Assembly: GCF_016859285.1 (NCBI RefSeq)
Contig: NC_053413.1
Location: forward strand, 12,673,001-12,737,000
Origin: Xiphias gladius
Taxonomy: Eukaryota; Chordata; Actinopteri; Istiophoriformes; Xiphiidae
Length of the DNA stretch: 64,000 nucleotides
Direction: 5' to 3'
The notes below the pieces were generated by a model. The model ran no database searches. It was not told where the DNA came from and saw only the letters and a program-made list of their open reading frames with translations. The translations under genes were made by a program, and so were the position numbers. Shown here in pieces: positions 20,931 to 31,885 of this stretch (positions are counted from its first letter, which is position 1; each line of letters opens with the position of its first letter).

Positions 20931-22803
20931 GTTGAAAATTACACGTGAACATATGTAATGTTCAACGCATTTCGTCCCACTCATTGCTGGCTTGCTTTTC
21001 CCCCTCCCTCGAGAGTGGCCATGGATCAGGTATATTGAATACAATGAGTGTATTGAAATCTGCGCTACTTTGTTGGAGCATCTTCATAATGCGCATGTAA
21101 ACATATCTTGGATTCAGAAATGTCACTAGCTGGGGTGCTGTAATAGACACTGCCATACCCTGGCATGTAAACACTGTGTCCAGGTTTCTAATCATTCTTA
21201 ATCTTGTGCACAGGTGCGTCATCAACTGATGTGAACTAGTAGTTAGTCAGAACAACAAAATACATTAGACTACGACTACAATTAACTCTTGCAACCTGGG
21301 CTACTTCTTTGTGACACACACTGTACACACTCCTACCCACTCCCCTTCCTGTTCGGTTAGGTCAGCGGGCATAAAGCACATTACGTTTATCCATGATCTA
21401 CCTATACAACATACATACAGAGTCACAATGCAGCATGTGGAGCAGTCATCTGATAGCAGAGCTGACTCTTAAGTTTTTTTTTTAATACTCTGACATCACT
21501 CTGAGACACACATGACATGACCCTTCCCAGGATTCACTGGGACACACAAAGCACTTTTCCTGAGAACCGGTTTAAACTGGTTGGCTAGTGTGTGTGTGTG
21601 TGTGTGTGTGTCTGTGTGTGTGTGTGTGTTTGTGTGTGTGACTGAGAGAAGCTGAAGCTAGTTTTAACCCTTCAGGTGCTGGAGCAGACGCAGGGCTTCA
21701 ACAGTGACGGCCATTATACAGTGTGTGTGTGTGTGTGTTTGTGTGTGTGCATGCATGTGTGTGTGTTGTGGTGGTAGGTGGTTTATAAAGGCATTATCAA
21801 TTCTGGTGCATATAGCTGTGAAATGATGCTGGCGGAAGAAGTTAGACACAGGGAACACCCCCCACACCCCCCCAACCTTACATGGACACTGACCCTATCT
21901 TTGTAACAGGTGATCTGAATGGCTGACAGGTTTCAGATTTCATCTCCATGGCAGTTCACACACACATTTCCTTCATGCACAGAAACACAGACACAGTGAA
22001 TCAACCAGCCACCCACCCAAGAACTTGGAATCACGTGCAACCAGTGCAAAGCCTCTGAAGGCAACTAAAACTGAAAGGCAAACTTGACTTTACAGATCTT
22101 ACAAACCTATTCATGCAACGTGCACAAAGGTGACATACAAGTTAACCGTCACATATGAATGCATATATGAGAATGAGGGATACAGTAAACTGTCTTTTTC
22201 AATATTACACTATTTTTATCAGTAGGCATGTGTGATAATGAAAGTTTCATGGTGCATTTATCAGTATTATCTCCATAACAATATTATCCTGATAAATATT
22301 CAAATAAGATGGAAATCCTCAAACAGCATTTAATTACACTATAAAGACTTCATAGTACAGTTTGCGGTAGTGGCCATGGTGATGTGTCCTTAAGTTTGTT
22401 GGCTTTCACTTTTTTAATACATTTTTATCAGAGCGATAGTTTTCCTTATGCATTTTTTTCAACCGTATCAACATACTTGGACCAAATCCTTTTCACAAGC
22501 AAAACAAGTTACATGGTCTCCATTGTCTTTGCTGACAAAACACATTATTTCTCCACTTTTCTACAGTATCTGTGCATTTCCCAGAATGCTGTTGGGTCTT
22601 CCATTGTAGGGCTGAGCAATATTTCTGTATAAGGTCTACAAACAGACCACTAATAGAGATTTGAGCTGTGATATGCACTTTCTTTACCATTTGTACTGTT
22701 AAAAAAAAAAAAAAAGGATTATAATTGTAACAACTGAAACGTAACTGTTACATCAGCACAACTCACTGCATATTAGCTGGTGTACAGCTGTTAGCTGTTA
22801 ACA
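20931..22803. repeat. Intronic sequence with GT microsatellites
   Basis: This part of gatad2a intron 1 holds GT runs at about 21588-21648 and 21720-21770 and is otherwise unremarkable. No coding frame or mobile element end was recognised. Confidence 0.6.
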
Positions 22804-23205
22804 TACAGTTCATCCAGAAAGTATTCAGACCCCTTCACTTTTATTTACATTTTGTTATGTTGCAGCCTTATGCTAAAATCGTTTTTAATTTAATTTTTCC
22901 CCTCATATCCCCACATAATTCGTAAATGGAAGAAGTTTGGAAAAACCAGGACTCTTCTTAGAGCTGGCCTCCCAGCCAAACTGAGCAATCGAGGGAGAAG
23001 GGCCTTGGTGAGAGAGTGGACCAAGAGCCCGATGGGCTTTATAGCAGAGTGGCCATATGGAAACCTCTCCTCAGGTTAGGTTGTCATTAAAGGGTATTGA
23101 GTGTAGATTGATGAGGGGAAAATGTATTTAAACGATTTTATCACAAGGCTGCAATATAACAAAATGTGAAAAAAGTAAAGGGGTCTGAATACTTTCTGAA
23201 TGTAC
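22804..23205 (+). mobile_element. Internally deleted Tc1-like element
   Basis: The ends are inverted repeats of about 80 bases: left TCCAGAAAGTATTCAGACCC and right with GGGTCTGAATACTTTCTGAA. Between them only the N-terminal part of a Tc1 transposase remains: near 22930-23030, in one frame, it reads GKTRTLLRAGLPAKLSNRGR, the second DNA-binding helix region of that family. Most of the catalytic domain is deleted. It could be mobilised only in trans. Confidence 0.85.
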
Positions 23206-23351
23206 CACTTTCCCATTCACTTTTGGACTCCACTGTACATTGTGTTATAAACTGTAAGTCACACTACCCAACACTAGTCCATAATGTGTGAGAGGAGTTC
23301 CCCATATGAAAAACAAAAACTAAAGCTAAACTATAATTGCATTTCTAAATC

Positions 23352-24614
23352 TACATACAGACAGATGACAAATTGAAGGAAAAATCTGAATGAATGAGCG
23401 GAGAAACATAATGAATGCAGATGCTTCCACACAGGTGCACTGCACGGTACAATTAACCAATTAACATCGAATCATGCTCTGTGACATGTATAATAATGCT
23501 GAGCAGGTCCAGCTGATTCTGATTTTGTATCAAGATGCAAGAGGAACAGAGCTAAGTGACTTTGAGAGAGGGTTAATTGTTTGGGCACGGATGGCAGGAG
23601 CTTTAGTCAAAAAGACTGCTGAACTGGCTCATGTTTCAATAGGAACAGTGACTTAAGTGACATCTGTTTTTAGATCTATGGGAAAGACATCAGTATATAG
23701 GGTCAGAAATTGTGGTCGTCAGTGCACATTTGATGACCGTGAGGCTCATGTATTAGTGCGATATACGAGGAAAAACAGATGAGCAACTCTTCCTTAGGTG
23801 ACAGACTGTCAAAGCAGGACGTGATCAGACTGTGTCGGCAAGAACAGTCCATCAACAGTTACACAGAGAGAGATATTATAGTGGGGTTGTAGTGCATAAA
23901 CGCCTCATTACAACGATGAATGCACATCTGAAGGTTCAGTGGTGCAAAAAAACTGGCACTAGTCTACAGAGATGTGGAAAAAAGTGATATGGTCAGATGA
24001 GTAGTCCTTCACCATATTCTCCACAAGTTGGTTTAGTGCATTTGTGGCAAACACCTAGAGAATGGTACAGGCCTGAATGCTTGACCCCTACAGTTAGGGG
24101 ATCCAGTGGCTCTGTCATGCTGCGGGGGGCATTTTGCTGGCATGGTTTGGCTCCACTTGTCCCCCTAGAGGGTAGTGTCATTTCAAATCAATAGAAAGTC
24201 GTTCTGAGTGATCATCTTTATCCTGTGATGAAACATTTCTATCCTGATGGGAGCGGTCTCTTCCAGGATGACAATGCCTCCATCCATAGGGCATGATGGG
24301 TCACTGAATGGTTTGATGAGTATAAGAATGATGTGAAGCATATGCTATGGCCTTCACAGTCAACAGATCTCAACCCAAGTGAACATCTAGGGGAGATTTT
24401 GGACCAACGTGTTAGACAGCGCTCTTCACCACCATCATCAAAACACCAAATGAGAGAAAATCTTTTGGAAGAATGGTCTTCATCTCTCCAGTAGAGACTT
24501 GTAGAATCTATGCCATGGAGAACTGAAGCTGTTCTGGTGGCACGTGGTGGCCAAACATCTTAATAAGAAAATTTATGTCGGCTTTTCCTTTAATTTATCA
24601 CACGTCTGTATATG
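23352..24614 (+). mobile_element. Nearly full-length Tc1-like element, transposase broken
   Basis: Imperfect terminal inverted repeats are visible at about 23352-23383 (ACAGATGACAAATTGAAGG) and 24580-24614. Between them lies a complete-looking but decayed Tc1 transposase: HTH region around 23535-23655 (LSDFERGLIVWARMAG, then a stop), a middle segment around 24050-24180 and the C-terminal [20 protein letters not shown] region near 24360. Several stops and frameshifts interrupt it. It differs in family from the copy at 19.3 kb, so the two are independent insertions. Confidence 0.85.
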
Positions 24615-25082
24615 AATATTTAGTGATTATTTTTAAAAAAATGAAAGAAAGCTGAAATCTGGTAGCTTTGAAACATAAAAAGAGAAAATTTACATAGCCT
24701 AAATTTGATAATGAGCAACTGAAAAAGAATAAAAAAAGGCTATATTACGAAGGAATCTTTGTCTAGGGTCTTAATGTTTCACTGTTTAATGATATTTGAT
24801 AAAATTTCAATTCTTGCAGCCACACCTCAAGGAAATAAAGATGTACTGACAATGTGTGTTTGGAGTGGTATGTATGTATCACTTTAAATGTAACACAGCG
24901 ATGCAGGAAATACTTCGTAGCTGCTGCTTTGTAAAGTAACTTCAGGGGAAGTGCAGACAAATATCTAAAGTGACATTTACCAAAATAATCTCAATTATAG
25001 TTTTTTGCAATGATCATCCCAACCTTGTGTCTGTGTGCACTCATTACAAAAGCTACATTAAATGTGCTATATGTTTCTGCTA

Positions 25083-25390
25083 TCACTACATAGCCAACGT
25101 TAGCATTAACAGCTGTTTACTTACCAGTCTAGAAGAAACATTGATAATTCAGCATCCCACTTCATTCCTTTACACAGTACTTCATCCTTTCAACTGAACT
25201 GAGGGCAGACTGGATGCTACAGTGACTCACTATTGCAAACAAGAGTTATCATTGCCGTTGCGTTCCACTACTTGAGACAGCTCTTGGCGAGCAAAAGAAT
25301 GAAGTTTGATGCCGAATTCAGAACCTTTCTTCTGGACTGGTATGTAAACAGTTGTTAATGCTAACGGTGGCTATGTAGCGATCGCCAAAA
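25083..25390. repeat. Palindromic element (about 95-base inverted repeat)
   Basis: The stretch 25083-25177 is the imperfect inverted complement of 25292-25388; shared words include CTACATAGCC, CGTTAGCATTAAC and AGTC.AGAAGAAA. The arms are separated by about 115 bases. This looks like a foldback MITE. No coding capacity; family not identified. Confidence 0.7.
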
Positions 25391-27216
25391 ACCTACATGT
25401 CATCTATAACAAAATGACCATAAGACTATGGTCTTAGGGTAACAAACACTACCTTCATCATCTTCATATCCTTATGATAGAATTAATGAATTAATGAATA
25501 TCCTCTATAGTCTTATGTACATGTAAGACATCTTAATCAACAGTGGTCCAAAAAACACATTCACTGTAGATAGGCTGAGTGTAATTAATTTCTGACACTC
25601 CATAAAAGTAATAAACTGAGTTATTACTCTATCTCTTGTCATTGCTTTCTTTGGTGAACTTCTTTACAGGGGGAATGAACATTGTACAGTCTGTGTTTGA
25701 AGACTCTTTGAAAGGGTTTTCCAAGTATTTATGTAATCAAACTAAATGCTTCCGTTAACATTTGCAGTGTTATTAAATCACGGTGATCTCTACTACATTA
25801 TCAAATTGCACTGTGCAGATACTTGGCTCTTGGCGAGTGTGGCTTTCAACATCGCAGATTACGTGTACTTGAATCTGGCATCAGGTTTCTACCACTATCA
25901 GGGCACCGCTCATCAGGATCTACAGTTTATCTGCACCTGTCTGGATTTCTGCTGAGTGTCTCCTTTTCCTTCCGCAAGGTGGTTATTCATCTTGTCACTC
26001 GTGGATCATGTCAACCATCAGTCACTCAAGTCATCAGTCATTCAGGCTGGCAGGATCACTCTCAACCATCGATGTCGGGCTGCACGTACAGTCTGTATTT
26101 ATTTACCCAATGACAGACCTTTACCCTGTGAAAACATATTTCTACACTGCAAGAAGGTTTCAGAAAACTTCAACCCCACAGCTGCACTACCTTGTAAAAC
26201 TGCTGTAATTACGAAATGTTCTTATCAACTATCTGGCTGCATCTGTCTGAATGATAGCAATGATGGTATCCAAGTACTATCTTTTACCAAACCACTGTTG
26301 CATGATCACAATAACAGACTTCAATCTGACTTGATGTAATTTAACAATTTAGCTTCGGGGCTGGTTATAGCCAAAGCCAATGTTTGTGGGTTACTGGCTT
26401 GCTCCATTAAATTCAACTCTTAACAAGTCAGTGCTTTATGCACTAGCTAACACCAATGTCTAAACAAAATAGGCAGAAAAAAGGCAATTAGAGAGCAAAT
26501 TGCTCCCTATATATCTGATGAAGTCATGGAGGCTTGACAAAACAGCTGCCCTGTGACCCCTGCAGTCATGTGCAGCAGCTTAAAAAATGGCCAGCAGACG
26601 CCCCTTTCCAGAACAGAGGCTGATTACACAACTACTCTGGATCGGTCTTGTGTTTGATCAGTGTAACAGTGTTTTCTGGAAAACAGCAAGGCTCAACCTT
26701 CTGACTCACTCAGTCTTGTAATTTTAACACTATGAATGCAGCCACCCCAGGGATGGAGAGAGCTACCAGTGCATTATGCTGTGCATGCACAACTTCTGCA
26801 CCGTCTGTCGTGACAGCTAGTTCGGTAATCCCACAGTCAAAGTATTGTAATCTCTTCTCTCCTTTATTTTGACCAGTGTTGGACAACCCCTTCACTAAAG
26901 GCAACCTGTATATTGTTCACAGTGACAGTTCATGAACAATGCAACCATGCACTGGTTTGTTAACAAGCAAATAACACTTTACAAGGCCTTTGTTCTCATG
27001 AACAACTGAGTGTTCATTCTAGATCTCCACAAAGAGGCAATGAAGTCTCCTAAAAGCAGACCACTTCACCACTTTACCCTCCACAGTCTACAAAGGACTT
27101 TCAAGTGCCTGTGTTGTGTTGTGCTGTGCTGTGCTGTGTTGCTCGTATCTGGCTGCAATATCAATTAACCAATAATTACTGGTAAGAATGTTAAATATAT
27201 TTGACAAAAGGGAGAG
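25391..27216. other. gatad2a: gatad2a intron 1, no gene seen
   Basis: AT-rich intronic DNA. Open frames around 25.8-26.3 kb overlap on the same strand in several frames and show no recognisable protein similarity, so they are taken as chance. A short TGTGCTG-type repeat occurs near 27115-27142. Confidence 0.5.
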
Positions 27217-27525
27217 CGGCAACGATTAGCTGATTCATCGATCAACAGAAAATTAAGCAGCAACAATCTCAACAAACACTTAAGTATTTTTTGAATCGCA
27301 AATGACAAAAAAATCACTGATATCAGCCTCACAAATGTAATTACTTTCTGGTTGTCTTACTCTTCTGTAACAGTAAACCGAATATTTCTGAGTTTTGATC
27401 CGACAAAAGGCAGGCACTTGAGTACGTTGTCCCAGCCCGGGGGGAACCAGGATTGACATTTTTGACAATTTGCTGTAAGTTTTTGGACCAAACTATTAAT
27501 CAAGAAACTAATCAGAAGATGAAGT
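27217..27525 (-). repeat. Second copy of the GGGCTGCAACTAA-type element, decayed
   Basis: The start GGCAACGATTAGCTGATTCA, the interior AGTAAACCGAATATTTCTGAG and the end CCAAACTATTAATCAAG are the words of the same short teleost element seen at 10.7 kb, here in the opposite orientation. The outermost ends are degraded. Confidence 0.55.
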
Positions 27526-28054
27526 GATAATGAAAATATCCTCTGACATCATGTATTCTCTAACAATAACACGTTCATGTAACAACTTAAAGTCGTTAAT
27601 TTGTCCTCTGTTCACTCCTCTTTTTATTAGTCTAATTATGAGCATTTTTAAGTTCAAAGTTGTAGATGAGATTATTATTGTTGTTGTTACTGAGAAAGCA
27701 GCTGATATACACCTCTAATAACAGGACAGACATTATTTAAAAAACCTTAGTAAATCTCAGTCCAAACCAGTATGTCATATAAAGTACAGTAATTACACGT
27801 TAAGGTCTTAAACGATCACAAATAAAGTTAACAGCAACAGTCAGTGCCTGCATTTGGTTTTGTCAACATACCATGAGCAACACCGGCTTCCGTCATGTGT
27901 AATCATTAACTAATAAAAGGTTTTAAATCCATCTGTGCGCGTCCAGATAAACAGGCGACGGAGAAATGTGCATAAACTGGTCTGGTGGCATAGATCCTGA
28001 GCCTCAGCTTTGTCCCGAAGCGCTGCAAACTCGCATGGCTGTGGTGGCTGGAAA

Positions 28055-28055
<1 letters not shown>

Positions 28056-28108
<53 letters not shown>

Positions 28109-28122
28109 CGTGTGTGCGCCTG
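28056..28122. repeat. (GT)n microsatellite
   Basis: About 30 GT units with a few GC interruptions at the right end, just outside the CpG-rich region. Confidence 0.95.
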
Positions 28123-28199
28123 TGCCTGTCTGGGTGAGAGTAAGAGACAGGGAGGGGGTGTGTGCGCGGTGTGTGTCAGAGTGTGTGTGTGTTCAGCTT

Positions 28200-29450
28200 T
28201 AAGAGGAGGAAGACTACGGTTGTCACAGAGAGAAGTAGGAAGATTAGCTACCAGATAGCAGGACCAACACTGGTGCCACCACGGGGCTTAAAGCGGGCAG
28301 CAGCGTCCACCATTAACGCTACACCACCCCGTACACCATCCAAACCCAAGTCAGCCCTTTAAAAACTAAACCCTGCCCACACTACATGTGCAACCAGCCG
28401 GCTTTTTTATTATTGACACCGCCTCAGCGGAGGTGAGCGTGTTATTAGTTAGCGGGCTAACATTAGCTACATCGCACAAACAAAAACACGAAGCCACTTT
28501 GGCTCGGATATAAGCGGTTGATGTCTGACCATCGGCGGCTAACGGGGACTTCGTGTCAAAGTAGTAAAAGTCCTCCAGCCGGGCGGCTGCTCATCAACAT
28601 GTCCCACACAACCAGAACCGAGCCCGAATCGGTGACCTGGCTGCACCCCGATGCGGGACAACCATCGGCTCCAAAAGGGGACACAAACTTTCATCCTACT
28701 GCGCTGAAAGTGAGGCTGTCTGTGGCTCACTGGGACTGTTTACCTGGGTGTCCCCTCCCGATGAAAATCCTTCGAGTCGGAACTCATAAATTTCATCGAC
28801 CGGCCCACGGACTGAGCTGAGCTTGTCGCCGACGAGCCGCTGGCGATGTAACGTTATAATCCTTACCTCATTAAACGACTTCTACGGCACAAAACAAGTC
28901 CGGGGATCACATTTACAAGCTGGCACGCTTAAGAAAACGTAAAATAAAATAAATTTCGGCTGAGTGAGTGAGCCCCCCCCCCCCCTCTCTCCTCCCCGGT
29001 GCTCAACCTTTGGCGCTGCGGAGAAGTGTTACTTTTCAACAGCCCATCAGCTTCTTTATCGTCACAGATAGGTGGAGGAAAACCTGGCTCCTCTCGACGA
29101 GTCCGAATAAAAGGCTCCCCTCGATCCACTTACTAAAAAACTTCGGCTTCAGCCCAGTCAACTTACTCGGTCGCTTTGTCGCCCGTTCTTCGCCGATGGT
29201 CGACCAAGGAATGTTTAATCTGCAGTTAACCTCGATAAATCGTTGCTTTTTTGAAATCCAGGGGATATCCTCTTTTTTTCGGCCCTCCCCACTGCCGCGT
29301 CTGTTGCCAAATAATGCGCCTCAACACACATGGAGCCGCTGCGTCCTCTTAGTGGGCATGCGCACCTCGGCATACCAGGGCGACCGGATCACATCATGTA
29401 AGCCACTGACCACCAAGGGCCAAAGCAGGACGACCATGTCGGGGGCCCCA
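28200..29450 (-). promoter_or_regulatory. gatad2a: CpG-rich region, probable gatad2a promoter and non-coding first exon
   Basis: This interval is much richer in CG dinucleotides than the flanking DNA. The gatad2a coding start is in an internal exon, so a non-coding first exon must lie upstream, and this is the only promoter-like region between gatad2a and mau2. On the minus strand there are several good donors: AATGAG/GTAAGG near 28867, CACCCAG/GTAAAC near 28743 and CGACCGA/GTAAGT near 29163. Which one is used cannot be decided by eye. A poly-C tract lies at 28973-28985. Confidence 0.55.
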
Positions 29451-31559
29451 GGCTCCTCGGGGTGACCTATGACTGCGCCAGCAACTACAGAAATCTCCCT
29501 TAACACACACTTACACACTTACAAACACTCACATCACGTTACATTAAGGACCTATAGAAAATGTAGAGCATCACACATTGCCCCCGAAACACTCACCAGC
29601 ATCACATTTGCCTGCATAACTTACAATATACATCTAAACTGGCAGCCCCGGGTCAAATTTTACTTTATTGCCAGTATGCTGATCACACTGGAACTGGTTC
29701 AACCAAAAACACGAAACAGCTGGTAAACCGCAGTTGCAAGACCATGTAGCACTAACAGTGCATAACTTATATACTGTGCAAGACAGCCAGGCACAGCTGG
29801 AAACCCATTCGGTTACCCTGCCACCTAAGACCCACAGGGACCGCCAAAAGTCCCAGGTTCACTGCAAGTCTGTTGGTTTTTGGTAATATGATCAACTGAA
29901 AATTCGTTAGGGAACTCGCACCACTAAAGCACAATGCGGGCCGTGCTTTTTTTAATTCATAATATAACCCTGTCTTTTAGAGGGGCCCCGTGTCTGCATG
30001 TAGTTTTAAGACCTTAATTGTTGTTCACATAGCATATATTCCTAAATAAAGTTTTATTTAATCAAAGTAGTAGTTTTTATTGTCTGGACATAGTACGTCT
30101 TCATAAAAACAGCAGTGTCAATTTGCCAACATTAACTGACACACAGTAAACCTGAGGTTCATGTACAGTCTGGTGTGTGCATTGTACACGATGGAAACGC
30201 TGAGGTGACAGAGTGCATGGGAGTGGAAGGTGTGGGGGTTAATAGTGGCCAAGTAGCAAACATGTACCCTGGGGCCCCCTAATAGGTTAATCATGCCAGG
30301 CCAGGAAGTCCAGTAAATACACAACATGAATTCATATGGCTACTGTATCATATAAATATTCAGTAAAGTGCCTATTTCTCCGTACTCACAAAGTCTGAAA
30401 ACTCCAGCATCGTTTTATCCCTGAAACTCTGTCTGACTGTGATCTTACACCAGGAACTGAAGCTTCATATTTACAACCAGCCTCTCAACAGGGAACTGAA
30501 TCAGCATCACATGTGGATCCTTATCCCAACGTCAGCATCATATAATTACCTCCTGTCTCTTAGGGACTTAGGGTAGCATCACATTTGACTCCCTGACCAC
30601 ACATTAAGATCTAAAAATCAACCCCAACAATACATCCACTCTATTTACTAAGAAAAAAAAAACATATTCCAGCAACAATCCTCAATTGTCTTCTGATTCA
30701 GATTACTGCAGGTCCGCAGTATCAACCTCACACTTCACTGATGGGATTAAGAGGAGGGTAGCGTTAATGAGCAGTCAACCAGGCTTGCAGCTATAGTCAG
30801 ATCCATACATATGAGTCCAGAGCCCACACAGCAAGGTTACCACGTCAGAAGTTGCATAAAGGCTCCAGCTGGGTGCCTCTTTCATGACAAGACCCGCATC
30901 CCTTCAAAGGATGACTGTGATCTGAACTAATCCTCTCTCATTCACAAACACCAATATAAATGCACGTACACACAAAGGTGTTTGAAATACTGTGATCTAA
31001 ATAAGAAAAGTAGTCGTCCATAAAGACTGAAGTGGGCAGGGGTTACTATTCTCTAACTGAGGGGTTTGTCAGCTTCACCCTGCTGTTCTTTAAATGACAA
31101 AAAAAAAGCCCTCTTTAGATGATGCTGTGTCATCAAGTATAATTGTTTCCGTCCTCTCATCCTGTCACTCCCTCTCCTGAGGCCACAGATAGTCTCTTAT
31201 AAATGGAATCAAATCTGTACCAAGGGGGCATCTTCTTGTGATCACCCTGGCCTAAGCAAAAATTTAATGCAGATGAGAAAGCACTCTATTTATAGGCTAT
31301 GATGAATCCTTCTATAAATACTGTCAGTGTTCTTGTGGACCCATGGACCTGTTACCTTAGTAATACCTTAATCAATAAAAATCAGGGCCAGCTAGGACAC
31401 TGTGGTCATGTCCTCAGTATTTTTTTTTTCTGGGTGGGAGCAATACTTGTTGTATTAAGGACAACTGTATTGTCAGACTGATGCATTTCAGCTTGTGGCT
31501 GTCATCAAGGTCATCAGGTTATTTATGTTTTTAAGTGTTGTATGATGACCTTGACTAAG
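29451..31559. other. Intergenic between gatad2a and mau2
   Basis: No coding region with recognisable similarity, no RNA gene and no complete mobile element was seen. Composition returns to AT-rich after the CpG-rich block. Confidence 0.5.
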
Positions 31560-31885
31560 GCTTTATGCTGACGTTGGCAATGAGAAGTCGTCGGATCACC
31601 AGCATTCTGAAAGACCATGAATGTCTCCACCAAATTTCATGGCAATTCACCCAATAGTTCAGACGTTTCATTCTGAACAAAAAACGTCTTTTTGCTGGTG
31701 GCGCTAGAAGAAAAGTCAGGGGATCACCAAGTCATTAAGACCATCCTCTGGGGACCACGAATGTCTGTACTAAGTTTCATGCCAATCCATCCAATTGTTG
31801 TTGAGATATTCAATTTGGACCAAACTGAGACAACAACTGACTGACACTAACATGCCAAGAGCTACACTGCAAGTGTGGTTAAAAA
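31560..31885 (+). repeat. Dispersed teleost repeat (TTTCATGGCAATTCACCCAA family)
   Basis: Two related sub-blocks carry the words CCAAATTTCATGGCAATTCA and TTTCATGCCAATCCATCCAA, followed by TTGTTGAGATATTCA and GAGCTACACTGCAAGTGTGG. I know this combination from a very frequent percomorph interspersed repeat, often in UTRs. Its class is not certain to me. Confidence 0.65.

Noticed and set aside
20595-20952. Open frames of 75 to 117 codons on both strands over the CA/TA tract
   Set aside because: They are translations of a microsatellite (HTHTHIY and VCVCVY repeats), open only because the repeat has no stops.
25746-26339. Several overlapping plus-strand frames of 66 to 127 codons
   Set aside because: They overlap in three frames, none resembles a known protein, and they lie in a transposon-rich intron.
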